Assembly (NCBI RefSeq): GCF_015354615.1
Contig: NZ_JACAVQ010000011.1
Location: 1 to 33,671, forward strand
Source: Aliidiomarina indica
GTDB lineage: Bacteria > Pseudomonadota > Gammaproteobacteria > Enterobacterales > Alteromonadaceae
DNA: 33,671 nt
Direction of reading: 5' to 3'
Below the pieces are notes generated by a model. The model did not search any database. It was not told the DNA's origin and saw nothing but the letters and a program-made list of their open reading frames with translations. Positions 22,608 through 31,539 of this stretch are shown here, in pieces (position 1 is the first letter of the stretch; each line of letters opens with the position of its first letter). Made by a program: the position numbers and the translations under genes.

Positions 22608-23654
22608 TTACTGGGCGAAAAACTCGAGGGCGGCGTCGATGGCCATGTTCCGGCGTTCGTCGCTTTCCATCAAGATCTCGTGATAACTGCCGGGGATTTC
22701 CTTGAGGCGCGATTTTTCATGGGTCAGCCGGGATGCAAAGATTTGATGTCCGCGAGGGTCGACAATCTTATCGGCGGTGCCCGATAACACCAAAATTGGA
22801 ATCTCTATTTTATGAGCATGGGCAATACATTGCTCGGCGGCCTCGAGCGCTTCGGTCACCCAATGGGTGGTCGGTCCGCCCACTCGAATTTGCGGAAAGT
22901 CTGTATACATGCGGCTAAAATGCTCGTAGCGCGCTTCGCTGTGGGTCAGCTTATTTTCAGCAAACGGCAGCTTTTGATAATCGCCGGTGCCCGGCGCATA
23001 CCAAAACTTACCCGGCGTGATGAGTCGATTCAGGGCAGTGAGCGAGCGTGTTAACGGCGCCGCAAACCACTGCGGCCAAGGCGCTGTATTAATACCAAAC
23101 ATGGGTGCGCTCAGCACCAACGAGGCAATGTTATGAGGTTTATTTTGCGCATACATGGTTGCAATCGCACCACCCATGCTGTGCCCAAGAATATGCACGG
23201 GCAGATCACTCATACGTGGTGTTAACTCGGCTATCCAACGTTCAAAATCGTGAGCATAATCAATAAATTGATTCACATGCCCCTGCTCGTGATGTGATGT
23301 TAAGCGTTCAGAATGGCCTTGCCCACGATGGTCGATAAGCGCCACAGAATACCCCGCAGCCACCAGCTCCAGAGCCACTTCCTGATACTTAAGATAGCTT
23401 TCTACCCGCCCCGGCGACACCAGAACCCAAGCCTTAGGATGGGGGTGCGCCAGCACGCCGTAATAAATTTGCGCGCGGTCGAAGCTGCGAAACTCCTCGT
23501 GTTCCACCCGACGAGAGAACGCCTCAAGATGGGTGCGAGACCATTCGTCCCACGCCGGATCGGTGTCGCCTGGACGGTGCGACAATACGCGTTCAGCAAG
23601 TGCATCAAGCGCCAATTCGCTTGCACTGACATCAAATTCTACTTCGTCGCTCAT
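22608..23654 (-). CDS. Alpha/beta hydrolase, lysophospholipase L2 (PldB)-like
   Basis: A 348-residue serine hydrolase. The nucleophile elbow GHSMGG and the HRGQGHSER segment with an FIDYAHDFERWI helix match PldB and monoacylglycerol lipases; a late LSGTADKIVDP supplies the acid and GSYHEILMES the histidine. It probably releases fatty acids from lysophospholipids at the inner membrane. No signal peptide is visible. Its ribosome binding site is weak (GAAAG). It lies downstream of cpxA after a 123-base gap containing a repeat. Confidence 0.83.
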   Translation of the reverse strand: MSDEVEFDVSASELALDALAERVLSHRPGDTDPAWDEWSRTHLEAFSRRVEHEEFRSFDRAQIYYGVLAHPHPKAWVLVSPGRVESYLKYQEVALELVAAGYSVALIDHRGQGHSERLTSHHEQGHVNQFIDYAHDFERWIAELTPRMSDLPVHILGHSMGGAIATMYAQNKPHNIASLVLSAPMFGINTAPWPQWFAAPLTRSLTALNRLITPGKFWYAPGTGDYQKLPFAENKLTHSEARYEHFSRMYTDFPQIRVGGPTTHWVTEALEAAEQCIAHAHKIEIPILVLSGTADKIVDPRGHQIFASRLTHEKSRLKEIPGSYHEILMESDERRNMAIDAALEFFAQ

Positions 23655-23722
23655 AGCTTTCGCATTCCATTTTTCACGTCTCGTTTCATCCTACCCAACC
23701 CCCCGCAACGACACAACAACCA

Positions 23723-23743
23723 ATTCCACCCCTGGGGCGGAAC
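23723..23743 (-). repeat. Family B palindromic repeat, inverted copy
   Basis: AATTCCACCCCTGGGGCGGAAC, the reverse orientation of the copy at 22470-22490. It lies between cpxA and the PldB-like gene. Confidence 0.75.
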
Positions 23744-23777
23744 TCTGTTTGTGCGGCGCTTTAAGGGGGTACCCAGG

Positions 23778-25304
23778 TTAGGCTTTGATGGGGAAGGCGA
23801 TGGTGACTTGCAGGCCGCCGTCGGGGTGGTTGTGGGCATCGATGTCGCCGCCGAGCACGGCGGTGGCGCGTTGGCACAAGGCCAAGCCAAGGCCGACACC
23901 GGCACCATGGTGACGCGACGGGTCGCCACGAAAGAAGGGCGCAAACATTTTCTGGCGCTGTTCTTCAGTCACCCCCGGGCCTTGATCGCGCACGTGAATT
24001 GCCAGCCATGGCACGCCATCGCGCTGATGAGTCTCGGCGCTCACAAACACCTCACCGTCCTCGGGTCCGTACTGAAAACCATTGCGCACTAGGTTTTCCA
24101 AAATTAGTCGCAGCAACACCGGGTCCGAATCAATCTCTGGCAGTGCTTCGCTTGGAAGATGCAAGCGGCCGCGCCAGCTCTCGTTCACGTAATACAAATC
24201 GCTCTGTAAGTCTTCGAGAATATCCATCACCGAGAGCTGCTCATGCACCAACTTATCAAGGCCATTCTCAAGGCGCGATAACCACAAAATGCTATCAATA
24301 ATACCGCTCAAGCGATAAATATCCTTTTGCAGCTGCATATAGTTGCGATCCCCGTCGAGGCCTTCACTCTCGATTAAATCGAGGGCCACTTGCAGACGCG
24401 CCAACGGTGAGCGTAGCTCGTGGGAGACATCACTTAACAAGCGCCGCTGCGCATCACGAGAGGTGGCAAGCTCCACCGCCGTCCACCGCATGGTGCGCGC
24501 TAGTTCACCTAATTCGTCTCGGCGCTGAGGCAAGCCCCGCAACTCTGGTTCCGCGGAGCCATTGGCAATCTGACGCATGGCATTTCGAAGTAAGCGCAAC
24601 GGCCGCACAAACCACAAACCGAGAATCAGTGCCCCCAAAAACGACACGGCAACGGCGAGCATGACGAGGTTCGGCAACCACTCTTCGTCAGGCTCTTGAA
24701 ACTGAGCGGCAATTTCCTCCGCCGTAGAAGGGCGACTTACTACCACCCACCCTTCATTGCTGGCCATGGGCCCACCTAAGGTACGCTCGCCAAAAATAAG
24801 TTGAATGGGTTCTTCGCTTTCCAAGATACGCACCGCAATGGCCAGCTCTTGTTGGGTAAGCCCCGGCGCAAACCGCGCTTGCGGCCGCTCCGCAGCGTCT
24901 TCCTCAACTGGCACGGGCTCTTCGCTATCGGCGTTCCCCCTACCCGAAATCAGGTACTCAATCTCCAATCCATGCGCAGCAGCGAGCGCCGATAAATCAT
25001 CCACGGGCTGAGACTGCGGCTCAGGCTCAACCTCCTTGGCCATCACAGCCGGCTGCAAGGCAACGATCCGATACTGACCCACCAATAATCGCCCTGGCTG
25101 GAGCAAGCCCACGCTGGAAGGATGCAACAAGATAGGGTCGAGGGACCGGTGGAAGTCTTCCGCTAATGGCTCAGGCCCGGGCGGGCGCACAAGATAAAGA
25201 ACCGCAGCAAGCGCTGCGGCCAAGGTAAGAAGAATTAACGCCCAAAACAGCGCAAGGAGACGGAGTGTTAACGACTGATACCAGCGCGTGCGGCCATGGG
25301 GCAT
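23778..25304 (-). CDS. cpxA: CpxA-like sensor histidine kinase
   Basis: A 508-residue membrane kinase. An N-terminal helix (about residues 12-37) and a second near 195-215 flank a periplasmic sensor domain of about 160 residues; a HAMP segment follows (RPLRLLRNAMRQIANG). The H box is SHELRSPLARLQ, the N box LENLVRNGFQYGPEDG, and G boxes DQGPGV and GVGLGLAL close the ATPase. It senses envelope stress in known CpxA proteins and would phosphorylate the neighbouring CpxR. The start lies three bases after the cpxR stop, with AGGAAG inside the end of cpxR, so the two are coupled. The sensor domain is longer than that of E. coli and contains an acidic run. Confidence 0.88.
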   Translation of the reverse strand: MPHGRTRWYQSLTLRLLALFWALILLTLAAALAAVLYLVRPPGPEPLAEDFHRSLDPILLHPSSVGLLQPGRLLVGQYRIVALQPAVMAKEVEPEPQSQPVDDLSALAAAHGLEIEYLISGRGNADSEEPVPVEEDAAERPQARFAPGLTQQELAIAVRILESEEPIQLIFGERTLGGPMASNEGWVVVSRPSTAEEIAAQFQEPDEEWLPNLVMLAVAVSFLGALILGLWFVRPLRLLRNAMRQIANGSAEPELRGLPQRRDELGELARTMRWTAVELATSRDAQRRLLSDVSHELRSPLARLQVALDLIESEGLDGDRNYMQLQKDIYRLSGIIDSILWLSRLENGLDKLVHEQLSVMDILEDLQSDLYYVNESWRGRLHLPSEALPEIDSDPVLLRLILENLVRNGFQYGPEDGEVFVSAETHQRDGVPWLAIHVRDQGPGVTEEQRQKMFAPFFRGDPSRHHGAGVGLGLALCQRATAVLGGDIDAHNHPDGGLQVTIAFPIKA

Positions 25305-25307
25305 GGC

Positions 25308-26003
25308 TTACACTTCCTGAAGTTCAGGCTCAGTTATGCGATATCCACGGCCACGAACCGTTTGAATACGCTCCGGCTTGCTCGGTAGTTTCTTGCGAAT
25401 ATTGCTGATGTGCACATCCAATGACCGATCAAACGGCCCCAACTGGCGACCCAATACATGGTTCGACAAGCTCTCTTTGGTGACCAACTGACCATGGTGC
25501 ATCACTAATTGCCGCAATACTTCAAATTCGGTGGGTGTCAGGGTCAGGGCCTGGCCATCACAGCGCGCTTCGGCATTGGTGATATCTAATTCAAAGCCAG
25601 CATGACGCAGGTGTTCCACTATCGCTAGCCCACTTTTACCTTTGGCCCTACGCAGCAACGCACGCACGCGCGCCACTAATTCACGCGGATAAAATGGCTT
25701 GGGGAGATAATCATCGGCGCCTAGCTCGAGTCCAACGACACGATCCACATCGTCTCCGCGGGCGGTAAGCATTAATACGGGGGTTTCAATTTCCGCTGCC
25801 CGCAGTTGCTTAAGAACCTGCAACCCGTCGATCTCCGGCAGCATAATGTCGAGTAATATCAAATCGAAGGATTCGCTGGTCGCGGTTTTCAAACCGGCTT
25901 TACCATCTTCTTCATGGGATAATTTGATGCCTTCACGCTTAAACACATCGGTTAACATTGTGCCCAAATCTGCGTCGTCATCAATCAATAATATATGCAC
26001 CAC
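25308..26003 (-). CDS. cpxR: CpxR-like response regulator
   Basis: A 231-residue OmpR-family regulator. The receiver has DDD near the N-terminus, the phosphorylated aspartate in LILLDIMLPEIDG and the lysine in DDYLPKPF. The winged helix carries NHVLGRQLGPFDRSLDVHISNIRKKLP, nearly the E. coli CpxR sequence. GTG at 26003 is chosen since GAGGG lies seven bases upstream and the protein then starts directly with the first beta strand; a TTG at 26057 would add 18 unmatched residues. The upstream region has repeated GTAAA motifs. Confidence 0.9.
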   Translation of the reverse strand: MVHILLIDDDADLGTMLTDVFKREGIKLSHEEDGKAGLKTATSESFDLILLDIMLPEIDGLQVLKQLRAAEIETPVLMLTARGDDVDRVVGLELGADDYLPKPFYPRELVARVRALLRRAKGKSGLAIVEHLRHAGFELDITNAEARCDGQALTLTPTEFEVLRQLVMHHGQLVTKESLSNHVLGRQLGPFDRSLDVHISNIRKKLPSKPERIQTVRGRGYRITEPELQEV

Positions 26004-26075
26004 GGCATTGCCCTCTGGTTCAAATGATTCCAATGTACCGCTTGCATGGTGGAACAAAAGTCGATTTTCGTTCTC

Positions 26076-26124
26076 TTTACAATTGGCTTTACATTGTATC
26101 TTTACACTGAACGCGCCACTTTAC
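26076..26124 (-). promoter_or_regulatory. Four GTAAA motifs upstream of cpxR, candidate CpxR boxes
   Basis: On the minus strand GTAAA begins at 26124, 26105, 26092 and 26080. CpxR binds tandem GTAAA pairs and autoregulates in E. coli. Here the motif periods are 19, 13 and 12 bases rather than the usual 10, so binding is plausible but not certain. Confidence 0.45.
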
Positions 26125-26140
26125 ATATAGGGGAATGCCC

Positions 26141-27544
26141 TTATTTTTCAAAGTTTTTTTCTTCAAGCCGCTGAATTTTACGGGTCAATGTGTTGCGACC
26201 CCAACCCAAAATTTCTGCTGCGCGTTGCCGATGCCCCCCGCTCTTTACTAAGGCAACATCAATGGCCAATCGTTCCACATCATCTTGAATTTCGGCAAAC
26301 ACAGCACGCGAATCGACACTGATTTTTTGCTCCAAATAGTGCTGCAGCGACTCGCGCCAATCGTCGATCACCGCACCCGTTTCTTCACGTTGGGTGAGTT
26401 CTGGTAGTTCATCCACATCCACCCAGTCACTACTCGCCATCACCGTAATCCAGCGACAGAGGTTCTCAAGTTGCCGCACATTTCCAGGCCACTCCGCCTG
26501 CTCCAATGCTGCTAATGCCCCTTTGGTGAGCCGTTTTGCCGGCATCTGCAGATCTGCCGAGGCTTGCCGTAAGAAGTGATCGGTGAGTACTGAAATATCG
26601 CTGCGCCGTTCACTGAGCGAGGGCAAACGCACATGAATAACATTCAAGCGGTGATACAAATCTTCGCGAAAGCTGCCATCGGCGATGGCTTTGCGCAAGT
26701 CGATGTGGGTGGCAGCAATGACGCGCACATCCACCGTGACTAATTGATGGCTCCCCACCGGATAAAACTGACCTTCCGCAAGCGCCCGTAGTAAACGTGT
26801 TTGCACTGCCAGCGGCATATCGCCGATTTCATCCAAGAACAAGGTGCCGCCATTGGCTTGCTGAAAACGACCATCCCGACGCTGCAAGGCCCCGGTAAAC
26901 GCGCCTTTTTCATGGCCAAATAGCTCCGATTCAATCAGCTCGCTCGGAATTGCCGCCATATTGAGCGCCACAAAGGGCTTGTCGCTGCGCGGGCTATGTT
27001 GGTGCAGCGCCCGAGCGACCAACTCCTTACCGGTGCCCGTGGCACCTGTGAGCAATACCGTGACGCTGGAGCGTGATAACCGCCCGATCGCCCGAAACAC
27101 GTCTTGCATGGCGGGTGATTCGCCGATAATTCCGGTTTTTGATACCTCAACCGCGACGCTCGGCGGCTCTTGGGTACGAGATTTTACCGCCCGCTCGGCC
27201 ACCGCAATCACATCATCAAGATCAAAGGGCTTTGGCAAATACTCAAATGCACCGCCTTTAAAGGCGTTCACGGCGCTGGCTAAATCAGAATGGGCGGTCA
27301 TCACCACCACGGGTACCTGCGCCCATTTACGGCGCAGTTCCTCAAGAATTTCCATACCGTTGATACCCGGCATACGCACATCGGTTAGCACCAGATCTGG
27401 CGCCTTATCTGCATCGTGCAGGGTATGTAAAAACGTATGCGGATCGGCAAACATGATCGGCTGCCAGCCTGCGCCGGTAAAGGCACGCTCTAACACCCAA
27501 CGAATCGAACTGTCGTCATCGAGAACCCATACATTACGTGCCAT
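26141..27544 (-). CDS. glnG: Nitrogen regulator NtrC (sigma-54 activator)
   Basis: A 467-residue response regulator that activates sigma-54 promoters under nitrogen limitation. The receiver aspartate lies in DLVLTDVRMPG; the AAA+ domain has Walker A GATGTGKE, the sigma-54 contact loop GAFTGA and Walker B GGTLFLDEIGD; the C-terminal Fis-type helix-turn-helix (RQRAAEILGWGRNTLTRKI) binds the TGCACC sites near glnA and glnL. The ATG follows the glnL stop directly (TAAATG), so the two genes are translationally coupled. Confidence 0.96.
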   Translation of the reverse strand: MARNVWVLDDDSSIRWVLERAFTGAGWQPIMFADPHTFLHTLHDADKAPDLVLTDVRMPGINGMEILEELRRKWAQVPVVVMTAHSDLASAVNAFKGGAFEYLPKPFDLDDVIAVAERAVKSRTQEPPSVAVEVSKTGIIGESPAMQDVFRAIGRLSRSSVTVLLTGATGTGKELVARALHQHSPRSDKPFVALNMAAIPSELIESELFGHEKGAFTGALQRRDGRFQQANGGTLFLDEIGDMPLAVQTRLLRALAEGQFYPVGSHQLVTVDVRVIAATHIDLRKAIADGSFREDLYHRLNVIHVRLPSLSERRSDISVLTDHFLRQASADLQMPAKRLTKGALAALEQAEWPGNVRQLENLCRWITVMASSDWVDVDELPELTQREETGAVIDDWRESLQHYLEQKISVDSRAVFAEIQDDVERLAIDVALVKSGGHRQRAAEILGWGRNTLTRKIQRLEEKNFEK

Positions 27545-28648
27545 TTACGCCACCTCCTGGGTGTTCTCATCGCTTTCTGCATAGGGCAAAAACACGGTAA
27601 ATTCAGTGCAGCCGGGGCGGCTCGATAACTCAATTTTACCGGCGTGTTGATGCACCAGCGATTGCGCGATGGATAGCCCCAAACCGGTGCCATTCTCACG
27701 ACCACTCACGAGCGGATAAAACAGGGTATCTTTGAGCTCTGCGGGCACGCCCGGGCCATTATCTTGAATGGTAATGAGCGCGCACTGACGGTAGCGCTTG
27801 CCGTAAATGGTTTCCTGATGGGACACCCGAGTTTTGACCACGACTTCGCCGTGTTCTTGGCCTTCCACCACTTCAAAGGCGTTTTTGATAATGTTCAGCA
27901 ACACCTGCTCGATTTGATCGGCGCTCACCTGAATATCCGGTAGACTCGGATCGTAATCTTTGCGAATGCCTGTGTTTGCACTGTGTTCAAGACTTAGTAC
28001 ATCCAGCACTCGCTGCAAAATCGCATGAATATTCTCGGGCGCCCGCGGACTTGGACGATTTGGCCCAAGCAGTCGATCAACCAACGTTCGCAGCCGATCC
28101 GACTGGTCCATAATCATTTGTGTATATTCACGTTGCGCATCGGTGAGCTGGGATTGCAGAAGTTGCGCCGCGCCACGAATACCACCCAGTGGATTTTTAA
28201 TTTCATGAGCCAAGCCACGCACCAGTTGCTGGGCTGCTTCTAGCTGATGTTGTTGCACTTGCTCTTGGTTGATACGACGAATTAAATCCACTTGCCGCAG
28301 TTCCAACAGCACCACATCATTATATTCAGGCTGACTGCGCGGAAAGCTTGCCACCGACGCAGTAAGTTCGACCGTGATCGCCTTACCATCGTGCAACACC
28401 CAACTGACGTCGCTATCGGAAATAGTTTGCTGGCTAGAGAGAACATTGCGCAAAAGAAGCAAATCAAAGCTGCTGTAGCGCAATAACGAATCGAGCGGTG
28501 CGCCGATTAAACGCCGCGAGCTTCCAGAAAAAATCGCTTCCGCCGCAGCATTGGCATAACGCACGGCAAGCGTCTCATCTAAAATAAGAAGCCCCATCAC
28601 CAACTGATCAGTCAGTTGCTCGTTCACCCACGGCGACGTTTCAGCCAT
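27545..28648 (-). CDS. glnL: Nitrogen sensor kinase NtrB
   Basis: A 367-residue soluble histidine kinase that phosphorylates NtrC, controlled by PII in relatives. A PAS domain covers about residues 10-110; the H box is LAHEIKNPLGGIRGAAQLL, the N box LLNIIKNAFEVVEG, with DNGPGV and GTGLGLSIAQ in the ATPase. No membrane helix is present. The ATG has GAGAGG upstream. A perfect NtrC site 34-50 bases before the start (28682-28698) implies autoregulation. Confidence 0.95.
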   Translation of the reverse strand: MAETSPWVNEQLTDQLVMGLLILDETLAVRYANAAAEAIFSGSSRRLIGAPLDSLLRYSSFDLLLLRNVLSSQQTISDSDVSWVLHDGKAITVELTASVASFPRSQPEYNDVVLLELRQVDLIRRINQEQVQQHQLEAAQQLVRGLAHEIKNPLGGIRGAAQLLQSQLTDAQREYTQMIMDQSDRLRTLVDRLLGPNRPSPRAPENIHAILQRVLDVLSLEHSANTGIRKDYDPSLPDIQVSADQIEQVLLNIIKNAFEVVEGQEHGEVVVKTRVSHQETIYGKRYRQCALITIQDNGPGVPAELKDTLFYPLVSGRENGTGLGLSIAQSLVHQHAGKIELSSRPGCTEFTVFLPYAESDENTQEVA

Positions 28649-28681
28649 TTTTCCCTCTCATCACACCCACCCACACCATTT

Positions 28682-28698
28682 TGCACCAACTTGGTGCA
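28682..28698 (-). promoter_or_regulatory. NtrC binding site before glnL
   Basis: TGCACC-AACTT-GGTGCA matches the NtrC consensus exactly (TGCACC-n5-GGTGCA). Placed close to the glnL start and with no sigma-54 promoter nearby, it probably represses the glnL-glnG unit, as at E. coli glnLp. Confidence 0.85.
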
Positions 28699-28708
28699 AC
28701 ACACAATA

Positions 28709-28898
28709 GTTCCGCCCCAGGGGTACAACTCACCCCCGCACAACAGTTCCGCCCCAGGGGTACAACTCACCCCCGCACAACAGTTCCGCCCCAGGGGCGT
28801 AACTCACCCCCTGATGTAACGCGGCCTGCAGGCGAACAAAGTTCCACCCCTGGGGCAGAACTCATCTCCGCGCTATAGTTCCACCCCTGGGGCGGAAC
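28709..28898. repeat. Five family B repeats, three in a 37-base tandem, between glnA and glnL
   Basis: Forward copies at 28709-28729, 28746-28766 and 28783-28803 repeat every 37 bases with near-identical spacers (CTCACCCCCGCACAACA). Two inverted copies follow at 28841-28861 and 28878-28898. The array separates the glnA terminator from the glnL control region. Confidence 0.85.
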
Positions 28899-28907
28899 TA
28901 TTGGGAT

Positions 28908-28945
28908 AAAAAAAGCTGCAGCGAGGGGGGCTCGTGCAGCTTTTT
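28908..28945 (-). terminator. Intrinsic terminator after glnA
   Basis: AAAAAGCTGCA pairs with TGCAGCTTTTT, extended by CGAG/CTCG around a G-rich loop. It has T runs on both strands and lies about 50 bases past the glnA stop, so it separates glnA from glnL-glnG. Confidence 0.85.
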
Positions 28946-28965
28946 GGTGCAATCGCTTTGGTGCT

Positions 28966-28981
28966 GCCGGCCGCGGCCGGC
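28966..28981. repeat. 16-base perfect GC palindrome
   Basis: GCCGGCCGCGGCCGGC lies between the glnA stop and its terminator. It has no loop, so it is more likely a stalling hairpin or chance GC symmetry than a terminator. Confidence 0.5.
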
Positions 28982-28994
28982 AAGCGTCAAAGAG

Positions 28995-30404
28995 TTAGCA
29001 CGAATAGTACATATCGAACTCAACCGGGTGGGTGGTTTTGTTCAGTGTTTCTACTTCTGAACGCTTCAGCTTAATGTAAGCATCGATCATGTCGTCGCTC
29101 ATTACGCCACCCGCTTTCAAGAAGTCGCGGCCTTTATCCAAGCAATCCAACGCCATTTCCAATGAATGGGCTACGGTTGGGATTTCTTTGGCTTCTTCCG
29201 CTGGCAAATCATACAAATCTTTATCCATGGCATCGCCAGGGTGAATCTTGTTTTGAATCCCATCAAGGCCTGCCATCATCAGCGCAGTAAAGGCCAAATA
29301 CGGGTTCGCCACTGGATCCGGGAAGCGCGCTTCGATACGGCGGCCTTTTGGATTTGGAACCAAAGGAATACGAATCGACGCGGAACGGTTACGCGCGGAG
29401 TACGCCAACATGACCGGTGCTTCAAAGCCTGGGACCAAACGCTTGTATGAGTTCGTCGCTGGGTTAGTGAACGCATTAAGCGCACGTGCATGCTTAATAA
29501 TGCCGCCGATGAAATACAGCGCTGTTTCCGACAAACCGCCGTACTTATCGCCACTAAACAAGTTCTTACCATCTTTGGCTAACGACATATGGACGTGCAT
29601 ACCTGAACCGTTGTCACCGACAATTGGCTTCGGCATAAAGGTCGCGGTTTTGCCATAGGCATGGGCCACGTTATGCACAACATATTTGTAAATTTGAATC
29701 TCGTCGCCTTTGTTCACCAAGGTGTTAAAGCGCGTAGCCACTTCGTTCTGGCCAGCGGTCGCAACTTCGTGGTGATGCGCTTCAACCACCAAGCCCATCG
29801 CTTCCATGGTTTCACACATTACGCCACGGATATCGTGCGATGAATCAACCGGTGGTACTGGGAAGTAACCGCCTTTTACGCCAGGACGGTGCGCCAAGTT
29901 ACCTTCCGCATAGTCGCGACCTGAGTTCCATTTCGCTTCTTCCGAATCGATTTTGTAGAACGAACCGCTCATGTCGGTGTGAAAACGCACGTCGTCGAAT
30001 AAGAAGAACTCTGGCTCAGGACCAAACAGCGCGGTGTCGGCAATGCCGGTTGATTTCAAATACTCTTCGGCACGGCGTGCAATTGAACGCGGGTCACGGT
30101 CATAACCTTGGCGGCTATCCGGCTCCAAAATAGAGCAACGCACGATCAAGGTAGGCGCTTCAGAGAACGGGTCCATCACGCAGGCTTCCGTATCTGGCTG
30201 CAACACCATGTCTGATTCGTTAATGCCTTTCCAGCCCGAAATTGAAGAGCCATCAAACATTTTGCCATCTTCAAAGAAGTCTTCGTCGATCTGCGACACC
30301 GGAATGGTGACGTGTTGCTCTTTACCTTTGGTATCGGTAAAGCGCAAATCAACAAAGCGTACTTCGTTCTCTTCAATTAAATCCATTACGGCTTTAACAG
30401 ACAT
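28995..30404 (-). CDS. glnA: Glutamine synthetase type I
   Basis: A 469-residue enzyme that makes glutamine from glutamate, ammonia and ATP; it works as a dodecamer in the cytoplasm. Motifs: [16 protein letters not shown], the NEVATRF metal and ATP region, the [10 protein letters not shown] segment and [27 protein letters not shown] carries the tyrosine that is adenylylated in regulated GS-I. Length equals E. coli GlnA. GGAGG precedes the ATG. It has its own terminator, a sigma-54 promoter and NtrC sites. Confidence 0.98.
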   Translation of the reverse strand: MSVKAVMDLIEENEVRFVDLRFTDTKGKEQHVTIPVSQIDEDFFEDGKMFDGSSISGWKGINESDMVLQPDTEACVMDPFSEAPTLIVRCSILEPDSRQGYDRDPRSIARRAEEYLKSTGIADTALFGPEPEFFLFDDVRFHTDMSGSFYKIDSEEAKWNSGRDYAEGNLAHRPGVKGGYFPVPPVDSSHDIRGVMCETMEAMGLVVEAHHHEVATAGQNEVATRFNTLVNKGDEIQIYKYVVHNVAHAYGKTATFMPKPIVGDNGSGMHVHMSLAKDGKNLFSGDKYGGLSETALYFIGGIIKHARALNAFTNPATNSYKRLVPGFEAPVMLAYSARNRSASIRIPLVPNPKGRRIEARFPDPVANPYLAFTALMMAGLDGIQNKIHPGDAMDKDLYDLPAEEAKEIPTVAHSLEMALDCLDKGRDFLKAGGVMSDDMIDAYIKLKRSEVETLNKTTHPVEFDMYYSC

Positions 30405-30503
30405 AGTAACCTCCGGTTGGTAGCAGCGTCTGTGCTTAAAATAAGTGGACGAGCTAGGGTCGTTCCAGTTGAGCTAAAAAATTTAGCGTGTTGCCAATAG
30501 GTA

Positions 30504-30521
30504 TAGCAAAGCCTATGCCAA
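30504..30521 (-). promoter_or_regulatory. glnAp2-like: Sigma-54 promoter of glnA
   Basis: On the minus strand TTGGCATAGGCTTTGCTA carries the -24 GG and -12 GC at the right spacing (consensus TGGCAC-n5-TTGC). Transcription should start near 30492, leaving a leader of about 90 bases before glnA. Confidence 0.85.
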
Positions 30522-30590
30522 CTTGCTTAGTTCCTGATTTATATAGATTAAATAAATTTAGGCGTCATACTAAGGGAGAAAGACGGTGAA

Positions 30591-30641
30591 ATGGTGCAAT
30601 TTTGCACCATGTTAGTGCAAACCCAGATCCAAAGTGGTGCA
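30591..30641 (-). promoter_or_regulatory. NtrC enhancer sites of glnA
   Basis: TGCACC-ATGTT-AGTGCA (30603-30619) fits the NtrC consensus with one change. It shares a half with the symmetric ATGGTGCAA-n2-TTGCACCAT (30591-30610), and another GGTGCA half lies at 30636-30641. The cluster sits about 110-140 bases before the predicted start of the sigma-54 transcript, a normal enhancer position. Confidence 0.85.
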
Positions 30642-30689
30642 AATCGAGCAAAACGCGGATCCCACTTGCTGCGAATCCGCGTTGTATCA

Positions 30690-31337
30690 TTAATCTAAAG
30701 ACAGTAAGTAATTAAGTAAGGCGTAGTAATCGTCACTTGTCGCAATGTTCTCAGGTAACGAATTACTCACTAAGTAACGTCCATTGACCACAATTGCAGG
30801 CACACCCCGCATACCGTTCTGATCCATATCAGTCAGGTTGTCCGCCATAATGGCATTCACTTCGTCGCTATCGGCCTTGGCAAATACTTCGTCAGCATCA
30901 AGCCCTTGCTCTTCAACAAATTGTGCCAAGTCTTCACCGCCAGGTAGGTTCGGCGCTTTACTGGCGTAAAACTCGAGAATCGCCGGCGTCATATCGTGAT
31001 CGGCCAGCAAGTCGATGGCATGGAAGATGCGCCCATCGACAATCCACCGATTCGTTAGCGAACCGTGACGACGAACGAAGGTGACTTCTGGGTTTTCAGC
31101 TTTAAACCCCTGTAAAATAGGCTCAAATTGCTGACAGTAGGGGCAACCTACCCACAGATATTCGACAATAAAGGGTTCATTCCGATCTTGGTGCACCGGG
31201 AATTCCAACACCCGATAATGGGCGCCTGCCTGAAATGTTAACTGCGTGGTGTCTTCTTCGGGCACTTCACTACATGCGCTGATCAGCGCAACCGTACCGA
31301 GCGCCAGCAGCGCCGAACTCAACCAGTGTCGAATCAT
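30690..31337 (-). CDS. DsbA-like thiol oxidoreductase, predicted lipoprotein
   Basis: A 215-residue thioredoxin-fold protein. The N-terminus ends in a lipobox (LISAC), so it should be anchored to a membrane by its cysteine. The active site is CPYC within the segment VGCPYCQQFEP; the cis-proline lies in GVPAIVVNGRY. DsbA-type disulfide formation in the periplasm is the likely role; CPYC is one of the variants seen outside CPHC. The ATG at 31337 is chosen because AGGAAAGGA lies directly upstream; a frame extending to 31412 runs through a repeat. Symbol not given because the subgroup is unclear. Confidence 0.82.
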   Translation of the reverse strand: MIRHWLSSALLALGTVALISACSEVPEEDTTQLTFQAGAHYRVLEFPVHQDRNEPFIVEYLWVGCPYCQQFEPILQGFKAENPEVTFVRRHGSLTNRWIVDGRIFHAIDLLADHDMTPAILEFYASKAPNLPGGEDLAQFVEEQGLDADEVFAKADSDEVNAIMADNLTDMDQNGMRGVPAIVVNGRYLVSNSLPENIATSDDYYALLNYLLSLD

Positions 31338-31364
31338 CGTCCTTTCCTCGTGTCGCGAATACCA

Positions 31365-31539
31365 GTTCCGCCCCAGGGGTGGAACTCGCTCTCTTATCTG
31401 CCTCGTGACCAACGCGATGCGTTGGCTACCCTTCTCAGCCTCGTGACCAACGCGGTGCGTTGGCTACTCTTATCTGCCTCGTGACCAACGCGATGCGTTG
31501 GCTACTCTTAACTGCCTTGTGACCAACGCGGTGCGTTGG
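31365..31539. repeat. One family B and four tandem family A repeats
   Basis: Family B lies at 31365-31385. Family A cores lie at 31409, 31447, 31485 and 31523, exactly 38 bases apart, alternating CGATGCG and CGGTGCG centres, with similar spacers (ACTCTTATCTGCCTCGTG). The tandem lies upstream of both the lipoprotein gene and typA. Confidence 0.88.

Noticed and set aside
28709-28803. CRISPR-like array with 37-base period
   Set aside because: Again the spacers are almost the same sequence, so it is a local tandem duplication of a palindromic repeat.
31409-31539. CRISPR-like array with 38-base period
   Set aside because: The spacers are nearly identical to each other, repeats are palindromes found elsewhere singly, and no cas genes are present. 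It is a tandem repeat.
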